A stretch of 64,000 bases of DNA, taken from Spirochaeta thermophila DSM 6578. Its GTDB lineage: Bacteria; Spirochaetota; Spirochaetia; Winmispirales; Winmispiraceae. The DNA lies in NCBI RefSeq assembly GCF_000184345.1, contig NC_017583.1:1612001-1676000 (forward strand), in the 5' to 3' direction. The notes beneath the pieces were generated by a model. The model was not told where the DNA came from. It was given only the letters and a program-made list of their open reading frames with translations, and made no database searches. The translations under genes and the position numbers were made by a program. How positions within the stretch are numbered: the first letter of the stretch is position 1; the number at the start of each line of letters is the position of its first letter. Positions 53,903 through 61,978 of this stretch are shown one piece after another.

Positions 53903-53926
53903 GGGACTGTAACAGGGACTGTAACA
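53903..53926 (+). repeat. tandem 12-bp repeat at the left end of the IS256 element
   Basis: GGGACTGTAACA occurs twice in direct succession (53903-53914, 53915-53926). The second copy begins the left inverted repeat. The sequence from 53800 to here is AT-rich and holds no gene I can support. Confidence 0.75.
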
Positions 53927-55258
53927 TCGAGTGTTGAAAAAGGCGGGGAAAAAAGATAAGGGGTATCTCCCACCACCAAACCTCTGAAAGAAGGAGGAGA
54001 TACCCCATGAAGCGTGGTAACACACGCACACTGATTGATACACAGTATACCCTCTCTGATCTGATGAAGCAAGTGGAGGCCCAACTCCGGGAGGAGGTGC
54101 GCCACACCTACAAGACGTACCTGGAGCACCTCCTTGAGACGCTGAGAGAGGAGGCAGTGGGACGACCACGATATGCACGAGGGGAGGCTGAGAAGGCACC
54201 GTACTACCGGTACGGCTACAGAAAGTGGAAGAGCGTGCAGACCCCCTGGGGGCCGATCGAGGAGGTACGCGTGCCCCGCATTCGCACCGGCGGGGGGAAG
54301 GAGGTAAAGCTGGTCGCCTATGAGCAGAGGCTCGTGGCCCTCGCTGAGCAGCTCCTCCTTGGGTATGTGAGAGGGATGAGCGCGCGGACGTGGGCCATTC
54401 TGTTACGGGAGCTGGGGATAGGAGAGGCTCACCCGCAGACACTCCTGCGGCTCATAAAGCGTCTTCGTGAGGAGAAGGAGCAGTGGCGGAGGAGGTCCCT
54501 TAGAGGAGTGAAGGCCCTTGTGCTGGATGGAGTGTGGGCAAAGAGGCGTGGGAGGGGTCAGAAGAAGCTGGTTGTCCTGAGTGCCGTGGGGGTGAAGGAG
54601 GACGGATCTCATGAGCTCCTCGACTGGGTGGTTGCGGAGCAGGAGGACCGGGCGAGCTACGAGCGACTCCTTACCAAACTCTATGAGCGAGGGCTTGAGG
54701 AGGTGGAGCTGGTGGTGGCCGATGAGGCAGAGGGGATCTGGCAGGCGGTGGAGACCGTGTATCCTGAGGCGAAGAAGCAGGTATGCCTCTGGCACCTGCA
54801 ATGCACCCTTGAGCAGAAGCTTCTGCAGGATATGGGGGACCAGAAGGGGAAGAAGGCTCACCTCCAGGAGGAGAGGCGAGCCTTTCGGACTGAGTACTGG
54901 AGGCTCTTTGAGGCAGGAGGGAAGGAGGAGGCAGAGGAAGCGTTCGAGGCATTCGTGAAGAAGTGGGCGACGAAGGCCCCCCGGATGACGGCTGCTCTCC
55001 TGTGGCGGAAGGAGCGGCTCTTCTCCTATCTGGAGTTACCCTATGAGTGGAAGGAGAAGGTGAGGACGAGCAACCTTGCGGAGAACATGTTTCGGCACAT
55101 GAGAAGCTTTCTACGGAGGTATCCTGGGTATATGAGCCGTGCCCATGCAGATGAGGTGGTAGGCCTCTACGTGGTGGGCATGCAGGTGATACAAGAGGTG
55201 GGGAGATGCACCCCTTATCAACTCCAGCTCAATTTCAACACTCCCCCTTGACAGTGCC
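53915..55258 (+). mobile_element. IS256-family insertion sequence (about 1.34 kb)
   Basis: A single transposase gene sits between imperfect inverted repeats of about 25 bp. Both ends read inward as GG-ACTGT and share GAGTGTTGAAA (left 53915-53939, right 55233-55258). No exact target duplication is seen; AAACCCG before and AATCCCG after are at best a decayed one. The right end is 16 bp from the -35 box of the initiator tRNA gene. Confidence 0.85.
54007..55251 (+). CDS. IS256 (mutator) family transposase
   Basis: A 414-residue transposase with catalytic triad Asp174 (VLDGVW), Asp239 (VADEAEG) and Glu359 (NLAENMFRHMR), and the conserved CLWHLQ motif of the mutator group. The reading frame is intact. 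GAAGGAGGAG precedes the ATG. It fills nearly the whole element; the stop is only 7 bp from the right end. Confidence 0.93.
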   Translation: MKRGNTRTLIDTQYTLSDLMKQVEAQLREEVRHTYKTYLEHLLETLREEAVGRPRYARGEAEKAPYYRYGYRKWKSVQTPWGPIEEVRVPRIRTGGGKEVKLVAYEQRLVALAEQLLLGYVRGMSARTWAILLRELGIGEAHPQTLLRLIKRLREEKEQWRRRSLRGVKALVLDGVWAKRRGRGQKKLVVLSAVGVKEDGSHELLDWVVAEQEDRASYERLLTKLYERGLEEVELVVADEAEGIWQAVETVYPEAKKQVCLWHLQCTLEQKLLQDMGDQKGKKAHLQEERRAFRTEYWRLFEAGGKEEAEEAFEAFVKKWATKAPRMTAALLWRKERLFSYLELPYEWKEKVRTSNLAENMFRHMRSFLRRYPGYMSRAHADEVVGLYVVGMQVIQEVGRCTPYQLQLNFNTPP

Positions 55259-55273
55259 GAATCCCGGAAGGGG

Positions 55274-55302
55274 TTGACGCAATGTGCCGGTTTCTGTATA
55301 TT
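55274..55302 (+). promoter_or_regulatory. promoter of the initiator tRNA gene
   Basis: TTGACG (55274-55279), 17 bp, TATATT (55297-55302). The start of transcription would be near 55309, eight bases before the tRNA. Confidence 0.7.
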
Positions 55303-55316
55303 TCTCTACACAATAC

Positions 55317-55389
55317 CGCAGGGTAGAGCAGTTGGCAGCTCGTCGGGCTCATAACCCGAAGGTCGGAGGTTCGAGTCCTCCCCCTGCTA
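55317..55389 (+). tRNA. initiator tRNA-fMet (CAU)
   Basis: A cloverleaf with acceptor CGCAGGG/CCCTGCT and unpaired first position (C1-U72), D stem GAGC/GCTC, anticodon stem TCGGG/CCCGA around CTCATAA, and T loop TTCGAGT. The mismatched 1-72 pair and three consecutive G-C pairs in the anticodon stem are the hallmarks of initiators. The usual mismatch is C1-A72; here position 72 is U. CCA is not encoded (ACA follows the discriminator). Confidence 0.93.
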
Positions 55390-55391
55390 AC

Positions 55392-55420
55392 ACCGGCGCT
55401 GAGTGCGCCGGTTTTTTTCT
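55392..55420 (+). terminator. terminator of the tRNA-fMet gene
   Basis: An eight-pair stem, ACCGGCGC/GCGCCGGT, around TGAGT, followed by TTTTTT. Confidence 0.85.
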
Positions 55421-55437
55421 GCCCTTTCCCCTCAGCG

Positions 55438-55466
55438 TTGACCAACCTCTTCTCCTGCAGTATCTT
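55438..55466 (+). promoter_or_regulatory. promoter of the lemA operon
   Basis: TTGACC (55438-55443), 17 bp, TATCTT (55461-55466), 40 bp before the lemA ATG. Confidence 0.6.
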
Positions 55467-55506
55467 CTTGTACGAGCAACACTCTACCCAAAAAGGCAGG
55501 CCGCAC

Positions 55507-56115
55507 ATGAAACCAGGGACGCGTACACTCCTCATCGTCGCAGGGATTATCCTTCTTATAGTCCTCTCTCTCTACGGATGTGTGGTAGGTACCTACAACA
55601 ACCTGGTCCAGCTTGAGGAAGGGGTGAAGGCGCAGTGGGCACAGGTGGAAAACGTCTACCAGCGGCGGGCCGACCTCATCCCCAACCTCGTGGCCACGGT
55701 GAAGGGATACGCCTCACACGAGCGGGAGACCCTGGAGGCAGTGGTGCAGGCCCGCAGCAAGGTGGGATCCCTCACCCTCGACTCCTCAGTGATAGAAGAC
55801 ACACAGAAGTTCGAGGCCTTCCAGCAGGCCCAGGCTGAGCTGAGTAGCACCCTCTCGCGCCTCCTCGTGGTGGTGGAGCGCTACCCGGAGCTTAAGGCCA
55901 ACGAAAACTTCCTGGCCCTTCAGGCTCAGCTCGAGGGAACCGAAAACCGCATCGCAGTGGAACGCCGCAGGTACAACGAGGTTGCCCAGCGCTTCAACAC
56001 CGCCATACGCCGTTTCCCCGCGGTGATCATCGCCAACATGTTCGGATTCAAAGAAAAGGCCTACTTTAAGGCAGAAGCGGGGGCCGAGAAGGCACCCGTG
56101 GTGAATTTCGACTGA
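55507..56115 (+). CDS. lemA: LemA-family protein
   Basis: 202 residues with an N-terminal membrane anchor (about residues 9-28) and the helical LemA domain: YNNLVQLEEGVKAQWAQVEN, QRRADLIPNLVATVKGYASHE and the late NTAIRRFPA and FGFKEKAYF motifs. LemA proteins project from the membrane and commonly occur with TPM-domain proteins, as here. The start ATG at 55507 gives a short basic N-terminus before the anchor; longer in-frame starts run back into the promoter. Molecular role in bacteria is not established. Confidence 0.9.
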   Translation: MKPGTRTLLIVAGIILLIVLSLYGCVVGTYNNLVQLEEGVKAQWAQVENVYQRRADLIPNLVATVKGYASHERETLEAVVQARSKVGSLTLDSSVIEDTQKFEAFQQAQAELSSTLSRLLVVVERYPELKANENFLALQAQLEGTENRIAVERRRYNEVAQRFNTAIRRFPAVIIANMFGFKEKAYFKAEAGAEKAPVVNFD

Positions 56116-56133
56116 TCTCTCCGGGGAGATACC

Positions 56134-56901
56134 GTGGCCAAGATACGCACGCTCATACCCATAGCTGCACTCTCATGTCTCCTGTTCGGATTCACCCTCC
56201 CCGATACCCCGGCAGGGAGGGTGAACGACTTCGCCGACATCCTCTCACCACAGACAGAGCAGGAACTGGAAGCGCTTCTCCTGAGATACGAGCAGACCAC
56301 CACCAATCAGCTCGTGGTCGTCACCGTTCCGTCCCTGGAGGGACAGTCCATTGAAGAATACTCCATACGCCTGGCAGAGAAGTGGAAGATAGGTCAGAAA
56401 GAGAAAGATAACGGGATCATCCTACTGGTCGCACCTCAGGAGAGACGGGTGCGCATCGAAGTGGGATATGGACTCGAACCGGTCCTCACCGACGCCACCT
56501 GTGCACTCATCATCCAGCGGTACATCATCCCCGCATTTAAGGAGGGCAACTACGACATCGGGGTGAGGCAGGGGGTGGAAAAGGTCATCGCCGCCACTGT
56601 GGACGGCGATGACCTTGAGAAGATCTTCTCTGGCTACACACCGATGGCGCGAGGCACCCCATCCACACTCGAGGATCCCGTCCTGTGGGGAGTGATCCTC
56701 TTCCTTGGTGCGGTCTTCCTCATACTCATCCTCGACTCCCGGAGAAGCGCTCACAGCATCCGCGGAAGGAGGCGGAGAAGCCCAGGGATCTACTGGATAG
56801 GATTCGGCGGCAGATCCGGAGGCGGCTTCTGGGGAGGTGGTGGTGGCTTCTCCGGGGGTGGGGGAGGCTTTGGCGGAGGAGGTGCCAGTGGCAGTTGGTA
56901 G
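56134..56901 (+). CDS. TPM-domain membrane protein with Gly-rich tail
   Basis: 255 residues: a signal peptide (to about residue 22), a TPM domain (about 25-175; VNDFADILSP, and IEVGYGLEPVLTDA), one membrane segment (about 188-205), a basic stretch and a Gly/Ser/Phe/Trp-rich end (SGGGFWGGGGGFSGGGGGF). This matches the YgcG/TPM_phosphatase family found next to LemA. The GTG start follows GGGGAGA. It should be anchored with the TPM domain outside the membrane. Confidence 0.87.
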   Translation: MAKIRTLIPIAALSCLLFGFTLPDTPAGRVNDFADILSPQTEQELEALLLRYEQTTTNQLVVVTVPSLEGQSIEEYSIRLAEKWKIGQKEKDNGIILLVAPQERRVRIEVGYGLEPVLTDATCALIIQRYIIPAFKEGNYDIGVRQGVEKVIAATVDGDDLEKIFSGYTPMARGTPSTLEDPVLWGVILFLGAVFLILILDSRRSAHSIRGRRRRSPGIYWIGFGGRSGGGFWGGGGGFSGGGGGFGGGGASGSW

Positions 56902-57349
56902 GGAACGACCCCTTGATCCGAGACGATTTCTCACAAAGGAAGAACAGGAGGCAGTGGTCCGGGCCATCGAAGAGGTGGAACAACGATCCACCTGCGAGAT
57001 ACGCGTCCACATTGCGAAAGAGGTAAAACGCGGCGATGTCCTCCAGGAGGCAATAAACACATTCAACAAGCTCGGCATGTACAAGACGGCACAACGGACA
57101 GGCGTGCTCTTCTTCCTGGCTATCAAAAACCGCGCATTCGCCATCATCGGGGACAAGGGGATTCACGAAAAGGCCGGAGAAGGGTTCTGGAAAGAGGCAG
57201 CACACACCATGGAAGAGTATTTCACGCGGGGCGAGTTCGGTGAAGGTCTTGTTGCAGGGATACAAGCGGTGGGAAAGCTGCTCGAAACCTATTTCCCCAT
57301 CACACCCGATGATACCAATGAACTGCCCAACGAGATTTCCTTCGAGTGA
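56885..57349 (+). CDS. second TPM-domain protein
   Basis: 154 residues: TKEEQEAVVRAIEEVEQRS, EIRVHIAKE, then the RTGVLFFLAIKNRAFAIIGD core and GLVAGIQAVG. This is a TPM domain without signal peptide or membrane segment. I chose the GTG at 56885 because GAGGAGG lies 5 nt before it; it overlaps the preceding gene by 17 nt. It probably acts on the cytoplasmic side of the LemA/TPM complex, but that is inferred. Confidence 0.83.
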   Translation, partial: PVAVGRERPLDPRRFLTKEEQEAVVRAIEEVEQRSTCEIRVHIAKEVKRGDVLQEAINTFNKLGMYKTAQRTGVLFFLAIKNRAFAIIGDKGIHEKAGEGFWKEAAHTMEEYFTRGEFGEGLVAGIQAVGKLLETYFPITPDDTNELPNEISFE

Positions 57350-57380
57350 GTGGGGGAAGGCCTCAAGAAGGTGAGACCTC

Positions 57381-57524
57381 TCAGGCCTCTTCGTTGACCT
57401 GCTCCCCCACCCCCTCTTCCCTTACCTCCTCAGAAACCTCGACGTTCTCCTGGGGCTCCGGAGGGGCCTCCGGAATCTCGGGCACGATCGGCACCGCATC
57501 TACAGGTCGAATGGGATCCGTCAT
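57381..57524 (-). CDS. 47-residue acidic, proline-rich small protein
   Basis: A short open frame from ATG 57524, preceded by GGCAGGAGG at good spacing. The product starts MTDPIRPVDAVPIVPEIPEA and ends in a strongly acidic tail (EEVREEGVGEQVNEEA). It is rich in Pro, Glu and Val and likely unstructured. No family is recognised. It lies downstream of the cupin gene on the same strand and convergent with the TPM gene. Support comes from the ribosome-binding site and codon use only. Confidence 0.5.
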   Translation of the reverse strand: MTDPIRPVDAVPIVPEIPEAPPEPQENVEVSEEVREEGVGEQVNEEA

Positions 57525-57549
57525 GACCGGCCTCCTGCCTATGGTGTAA

Positions 57550-57564
57550 GGGAAATCCTTTCCC
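57550..57564. repeat. short inverted repeat upstream of the small acidic gene
   Basis: GGGAAA, TCC, TTTCCC. It could be an operator for the small gene or a weak hairpin behind the cupin gene. Confidence 0.35.
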
Positions 57565-57604
57565 CTATGTTAAATATCGGCACAAGGGCCTGAAAAGACA
57601 AATC

Positions 57605-57928
57605 TCAGAGGAAGTCCTCCCGCTGAGGAGAGAAGACGTCCAGGAGCCGGGTCGCCTCGAGTGCCTCTGCCGAGTGAGGAGCCTCGGGCGGGATATAGAT
57701 GGAATCACCCTTCTCGAGGACAACATCTTCTCCCTCAACCGTGAGCTTGAGCCTCCCTTCCATGACATAGGTAGCCTGCTCATGAGGATGTGTGTGGACC
57801 GCGGCCTTCGCCCCTTTTTCGAACCATACCTCGACCAGCATGAGACCTCCGCCGTGTGCTCGTATCGCCCTTTTCACCCCGGGGGAGACCTCCACCGGGG
57901 TCGTGCCTGAGCCGGTATAAAAGTTCAT
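57605..57928 (-). CDS. single-domain cupin protein
   Basis: A 107-residue cupin with metal-site motif 1 around HTHPHEQATYVMEG (about residues 46-59) and motif 2 around PPEAPHSAEA. Small cupins of this type bind a metal and often a small ligand or act as isomerases or dioxygenases; no substrate can be named. I chose the ATG at 57928 because GGAGGG precedes it; the in-frame ATG at 57961 overlaps the -10 box. It is divergent from the dctPQM operon. Confidence 0.83.
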   Translation of the reverse strand: MNFYTGSGTTPVEVSPGVKRAIRAHGGGLMLVEVWFEKGAKAAVHTHPHEQATYVMEGRLKLTVEGEDVVLEKGDSIYIPPEAPHSAEALEATRLLDVFSPQREDFL

Positions 57929-57959
57929 ACACCCTCCATCAGTAAGCACTATTTGGTCC

Positions 57960-57988
57960 ATAATAGCCGACTATGTAATATATTTCAA
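57960..57988 (-). promoter_or_regulatory. promoter of the cupin gene
   Basis: Minus strand TTGAAA (57988-57983), 17 bp, TATTAT (57965-57960). Confidence 0.65.
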
Positions 57989-58003
57989 TACTATGAAAAA
58001 AAA

Positions 58004-58034
58004 ACGAAAGTCATAACGAAAGTCATTTTTCGTT
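58004..58034 (+). promoter_or_regulatory. candidate operator upstream of dctP
   Basis: Two direct copies of ACGAAAGTCAT (58004-58014, 58016-58026) and an inverted pair AACGAAA, 6 bp, TTTCGTT (58015-58034) that runs onto the -35 box of dctP. A regulator bound here could control dctP and perhaps the divergent cupin gene. Confidence 0.5.
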
Positions 58035-58061
58035 GACAGTCGGTAGTAATCAGTTTATGAT
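58033..58061 (+). promoter_or_regulatory. promoter of the dctPQM operon
   Basis: TTGACA (58033-58038), 17 bp, TATGAT (58056-58061), 30 bp before the dctP ATG, which has GAAAGGAGAGG before it. Confidence 0.75.
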
Positions 58062-58091
58062 ATCACCATACCACATTCGAAAGGAGAGGAT

Positions 58092-59117
58092 ATGAGACGA
58101 CAGAACATCACCCTGTCCAACATCATAGTGGTACTGATACTGGCCGTCGTGCTCCTCCTCGGAGGATGCGCGAAGAAGGAGAAGCCGCAAGAGACCACTG
58201 CCGAGGCACCCCAGCAGGTGGTCCTCCGCCTCGCCGAGACCCATCCGCCTGACTATCCCACCACCAAGGGGGACTACAAGTTCGCCGAACTCGTGAAAGA
58301 ACGAACGAACGGCAGGATAGTCATCGAGGTGTATCCAAGTTCCCAGTTGGGTGAGGAAAAGGCGGTCATCGAACAGGTCCAGTTCGGATCCATCGATCTC
58401 ACCCGGGTGAGCATCGCACCCGTGGGGGCATTCGTTCCGATCCTCAACGCACTCCAGCTCCCCTATCTCTATAGGGACTCCGATCACATGTGGAAGGTGC
58501 TCAAGGGAGACATCGGCAAGGAACTCCTCAAGTCCGTGGAAGATGCGGGATTCATCGGCTTCGGGTGGTTCGAGGCCGGAGCGAGAAGCTTCTACACCAA
58601 GAAGCCAGTGCGCACCCCAGATGACCTCAAAGGGATGAAGATTCGCGTCATGGAGAATGATCTCATGGTTGCCATGGTGAACGCCCTCGGCGGTGTGGCC
58701 ACCCCGATGCCCTACGGAGAGGTCTACAGCGCCCTCCAGACCGGCGTGATCGACGGGGCCGAGAACAACTGGCCCAGCTACTACACGAGCGGACACTACG
58801 AGGTAGCCAAGTACTACACCCTCGACGAGCACCTCAGGGTGCCCGAGATCATCATCGGCAGCAAGATCTCCCTCTCCCAGAAACTCACACCCGAGGAGAT
58901 CGAGATCCTCAAACAGGCAGCCTGGCACGCCATAGAGTACCAGAGGGAACAGTGGGCGGCCTATGAAAAGGTCGCAGAGGAAAAGGTCCGGGCGGCGGGC
59001 AACACCATCATCCCGGTGGAGGACAAGAGCGCCTGGCAGGCACGGATGAAGGACCTCTATGCGAAGCAGTCTCCCGAGATCCAGGAGATCGTGCGCCGCA
59101 TCCAGGAAGTACAGTAA
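58092..59117 (+). CDS. dctP: TRAP transporter substrate-binding lipoprotein
   Basis: 341 residues with a lipoprotein signal (VVLILAVVLLLGG before the acylated Cys26). The DctP fold is clear: LRLAETHPPDYPTTKGDYKF, then the GARSFYTKKPVRTPDDLKG region whose Arg usually binds a carboxylate, and GVIDGAENNW. It captures an organic acid or sugar acid outside the cytoplasm and delivers it to DctQM. An attenuator-like hairpin separates it from dctQ. Confidence 0.92.
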   Translation: MRRQNITLSNIIVVLILAVVLLLGGCAKKEKPQETTAEAPQQVVLRLAETHPPDYPTTKGDYKFAELVKERTNGRIVIEVYPSSQLGEEKAVIEQVQFGSIDLTRVSIAPVGAFVPILNALQLPYLYRDSDHMWKVLKGDIGKELLKSVEDAGFIGFGWFEAGARSFYTKKPVRTPDDLKGMKIRVMENDLMVAMVNALGGVATPMPYGEVYSALQTGVIDGAENNWPSYYTSGHYEVAKYYTLDEHLRVPEIIIGSKISLSQKLTPEEIEILKQAAWHAIEYQREQWAAYEKVAEEKVRAAGNTIIPVEDKSAWQARMKDLYAKQSPEIQEIVRRIQEVQ

Positions 59118-59126
59118 TCTCCAAGA

Positions 59127-59157
59127 GAGGGCCCCCAGGGGGCCCTCCTCTTTTCTC
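59127..59157 (+). terminator. intra-operon terminator/attenuator after dctP
   Basis: A GC-rich stem of GAGGGCC/GGCCCTC with further C/G runs in the loop, followed by CTCTTTTCTC. It lies between dctP and dctQ and should reduce transcription of the membrane subunits. Confidence 0.7.
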
Positions 59158-59179
59158 GTATCCGTATGAGGAGATTTCG

Positions 59180-59725
59180 ATGAAACACGTGATCAAGATC
59201 CTCAACCTCCTCTATATCGTCACGCTCTTCCTCGCGAAGATCCTCTTCGCACTCATGGTACTGATCATCTTCACCAACGTGGTGCTCCGATATGTCTTCA
59301 ACAGCGGTCTGCGATGGTCGGAAGAGGTCTCCCTCGTCTTTCTCGTGTGGTTCGCCTTCATCTCCATCGCCCTCGGAGTCAAGCAAAACCTCCACATCGG
59401 CCTCCACCTCGTGAATGAGGAGAGCCTTCCTCCCCTCGTGAACAGGGTGCTGCACATCCTCGACTACGCGGCAAAGGGTGTGGTGGGTGTGATCATGATG
59501 GTATACGGCAGGATCCTCATCGTATTCACCCTCAGGTCCATCCTCCCCGCCACCCATTGGCCCGCGGGGATCCTCTATCTCATCCTCCCGATAGCCGGGT
59601 TCTTCATCACCGCGGAATCGTTGATGGCACTCCTCGGCATCCCCACGGATCAAGAGGCCGTGGAATCGGTCCTCGAAGGACGTATGACCATACGAGAGTA
59701 TCTGCAAGGAGTCTTCCATGCCTGA
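59180..59725 (+). CDS. dctQ: TRAP transporter small permease subunit
   Basis: A 181-residue protein with four membrane segments (about residues 14-38, 49-70, 90-112 and 131-152) and the family pattern NVVLRYVFNSGLRWSEE. It forms the membrane complex with DctM. The dctM start overlaps its end by 8 nt. Confidence 0.9.
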   Translation: MKHVIKILNLLYIVTLFLAKILFALMVLIIFTNVVLRYVFNSGLRWSEEVSLVFLVWFAFISIALGVKQNLHIGLHLVNEESLPPLVNRVLHILDYAAKGVVGVIMMVYGRILIVFTLRSILPATHWPAGILYLILPIAGFFITAESLMALLGIPTDQEAVESVLEGRMTIREYLQGVFHA

Positions 59726-61016
59726 TACAGGGATCGCCACATTCCTCCTGTTGGGCACCTTTCTCGTGCTCATCATCCTGAGAGTTTCCATCTCATTCGC
59801 ACTCGCCCTGGCGGCCATCGTGACGGGCATATATCTCAAGGTTCCCCTCATGTCGGTGGTCCAGCAGATGGTCCACGGCATCAAGTCCTTCTCTCTCCTG
59901 GCCATTCCCTTCTTCATACTGGCCGGAGAACTCATGGGACAGGGAGGAATATCCAAGCGTCTCATCAAGTTCTCGAACCTCATCGTAGGCAGACTTCCCG
60001 GAGGCCTCGCCCAGGTCAACATCCTCGCCAGCATGTTCTTCGGAGGCATCTCGGGGTCTGCGGTGGCCGACATCTCCTCCATAGGAACTATACTCATCCC
60101 CATGATGAAGGAGAACAAGTATGACGAGGACTTCTCGGTGGCCATCACCGTGACCAGCGCATGCCAGGGGATCATCATTCCTCCGAGTCACAACATGATC
60201 ATCTTCTCCCTGGCTGCAGGAGGAGTATCCATAGGAAGGCTCTTCCTTGGAGGGTACCTGCCGGGGGTGATACTCGGGCTCGCTCTCATGATCATCACCC
60301 ATTTCATCTCGATCAAACGGGGATATCCGAGAGAGCGGTGGTACTCCTTTCGGGAGGCCCTCGCCATCACCGGAGAGGCTTTCATGGGGCTCATGACGGC
60401 CGTCATCATCATCGTGGGTGTGGTCTCCGGGGTGTTCACCGCCACCGAGTCGTCTGCCGTGGCCGTGGTGTGGGCCTTCGTGGTCACCTTTTTCGTCTAT
60501 CGCGAGATTCCGCTGAGAAAATTCCCGAGGATTCTCTACAGCTCATTGAAGACCCTTGCGATGGTGATGGCCCTCATCGCATCCGCGAGCGCCTTCGGCT
60601 GGTTCATGGCCTACCTGAGGATACCCGCCAAGGCCACGGAACTCCTCTTGAGCATCACCACGAGCAAAGTACTTCTGCTCCTGCTCATCAATGTACTGCT
60701 TCTTTTGCTCGGCATGATCATGGACATGGCCCCACTCATCCTCATCACCACGCCCATTCTCTACCCGGTGGTGGTGGATACACTGGGGATGTCGCCCATT
60801 CAGTTCGGCGTGATGCTGGTACTCAACCTCGCCATAGGACTCACCACTCCGCCAGTGGGATCCGCCCTCTTCGTGGGGTGTGCGGTGGGCAAGATCCCCA
60901 TAGAGAAGGTGGTGCGCACCATGTTCCCACTGTGGCTGGTGATGGTTACGGTGCTCCTCCTGGTTACCTTCTTCCCGCCGCTCACCACCACCCTCCCTGG
61001 AATCTTCATGCCATGA
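59718..61016 (+). CDS. dctM: TRAP transporter large permease subunit
   Basis: A 432-residue DctM/SiaM-type permease with about 12 membrane segments. Motifs include the IPFFILAGELM stretch, GGISGSAVADISSIG and PPSHNMIIFS, which in this family line the sodium and substrate sites. It drives uptake with an ion gradient. The operon ends with a strong terminator. Confidence 0.92.
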   Translation: MPDTGIATFLLLGTFLVLIILRVSISFALALAAIVTGIYLKVPLMSVVQQMVHGIKSFSLLAIPFFILAGELMGQGGISKRLIKFSNLIVGRLPGGLAQVNILASMFFGGISGSAVADISSIGTILIPMMKENKYDEDFSVAITVTSACQGIIIPPSHNMIIFSLAAGGVSIGRLFLGGYLPGVILGLALMIITHFISIKRGYPRERWYSFREALAITGEAFMGLMTAVIIIVGVVSGVFTATESSAVAVVWAFVVTFFVYREIPLRKFPRILYSSLKTLAMVMALIASASAFGWFMAYLRIPAKATELLLSITTSKVLLLLLINVLLLLLGMIMDMAPLILITTPILYPVVVDTLGMSPIQFGVMLVLNLAIGLTTPPVGSALFVGCAVGKIPIEKVVRTMFPLWLVMVTVLLLVTFFPPLTTTLPGIFMP

Positions 61017-61056
61017 CGCCTTCCCTGTCACATGAGAAAGCTTCTGCTTCCACGTT

Positions 61057-61090
61057 CCCGGCCCACCCTCGGGTGAGGCCGGGTTTCTCT
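61057..61090 (+). terminator. terminator of the dctPQM operon
   Basis: An outer CCCGGCC/GGCCGGG stem with an inner CACCC/GGGTG pair, followed by TTTCTCT. Confidence 0.8.
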
Positions 61091-61123
61091 CACAATCGCC
61101 AATCCCTCAAACCGGCCTCCACC

Positions 61124-61978
61124 TCATACGTGCTCTCCGTAGGTGGAATCCGTCGATACGACGAGATCCGACACAAAGGCCCCAAGAGCACCGGGAACTC
61201 GGGGAAGCTGCCGGTAGTCCGCCCCACCCTTCCGCGCGAGCTCGGCCATCCTCCCCTCCCCCATCCCCGCATCCACACACACCACACGCACCCCCTTCCC
61301 CACCAGGGCCCGCACAATCCCCACCGCCTCGCTGAAGCTGTCCGCCCCGTCCCGCAGGGGCACGTTGCTCTCACCATCAGAGATGAGCACCACCGTGGCG
61401 CGGGTCCCCGGTGACCGGAGCCCCTCCGCCTCCACCAAGCGGGCCGCCTCGAGAAGCCCTGCGGGAAGCGGCGTGGCATCCCCCACCGGCATCCGGGCGA
61501 GCCGTACCTTCCCGAGCTCCCTGCTCACCGTGGGAGGCAGCACCACCTCTGCCCCCTCCCCCCTGAACGCCACCACCGCCACCCTGCAGCGCAGCAGGTA
61601 GGCTCGCTCCAGCATCCAGAGCGCCGCCCCCTTCGCCACCCGCATCCGCTCGCCCCACCCCATCGACGCCGACGCATCCACCACCAGCACTACCACATCC
61701 AACGCACCCCTGCGCCGCACCCACCGCCGCAGGTGCCCCCTCCTCACCCCCGGCACCAACCTCCCCTCCCTCCTCCGAACCCCCTCGCCCGCCGCCGCCA
61801 CCAGGCTCGTCCCCACCGCCACATCCCGCACCGCCTCCCCCTCCCCGAACGGACGCACCCCCACCGCCCGCCCCCGCTCATACTCCACCTCACGCCTCCA
61901 CACCCCCCGGCCCACATCCCGCATCCCTCCCTCGAAGTCCAGCTCCCCGATCTCCACCACTACCGGTTCGTGGACCAC
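61124..61978 (-). CDS. vWA-domain protein, chelatase subunit D-like
   Basis: 284 residues. After a basic linker, the vWA domain (about residues 93-275) has the MIDAS motif DASAS (101-105) and a later ISDGESN. This matches the C-terminal integrin-like half of ChlD/BchD and CobT-type chelatase subunits. The GTG start at 61978 lies inside the end of the ATPase gene, and a -1 shift on the upstream A9 run would fuse the two. The N-terminal 85 residues are Arg/Gly-rich, as in ChlD linkers. Confidence 0.8.
   Translation of the reverse strand: MVHEPVVVEIGELDFEGGMRDVGRGVWRREVEYERGRAVGVRPFGEGEAVRDVAVGTSLVAAAGEGVRRREGRLVPGVRRGHLRRWVRRRGALDVVVLVVDASASMGWGERMRVAKGAALWMLERAYLLRCRVAVVAFRGEGAEVVLPPTVSRELGKVRLARMPVGDATPLPAGLLEAARLVEAEGLRSPGTRATVVLISDGESNVPLRDGADSFSEAVGIVRALVGKGVRVVCVDAGMGEGRMAELARKGGADYRQLPRVPGALGAFVSDLVVSTDSTYGEHV

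Noticed and set aside
55253-55270. Exact target-site duplication around the IS256 element
   Set aside because: Flanks resemble each other only over AAACCCG/AATCCCG; this is too weak to claim.
58001-58034. CRISPR-like repeats
   Set aside because: Only two short copies with a 1-bp spacer; better seen as an operator. No CRISPR array or cas gene was found in the window.
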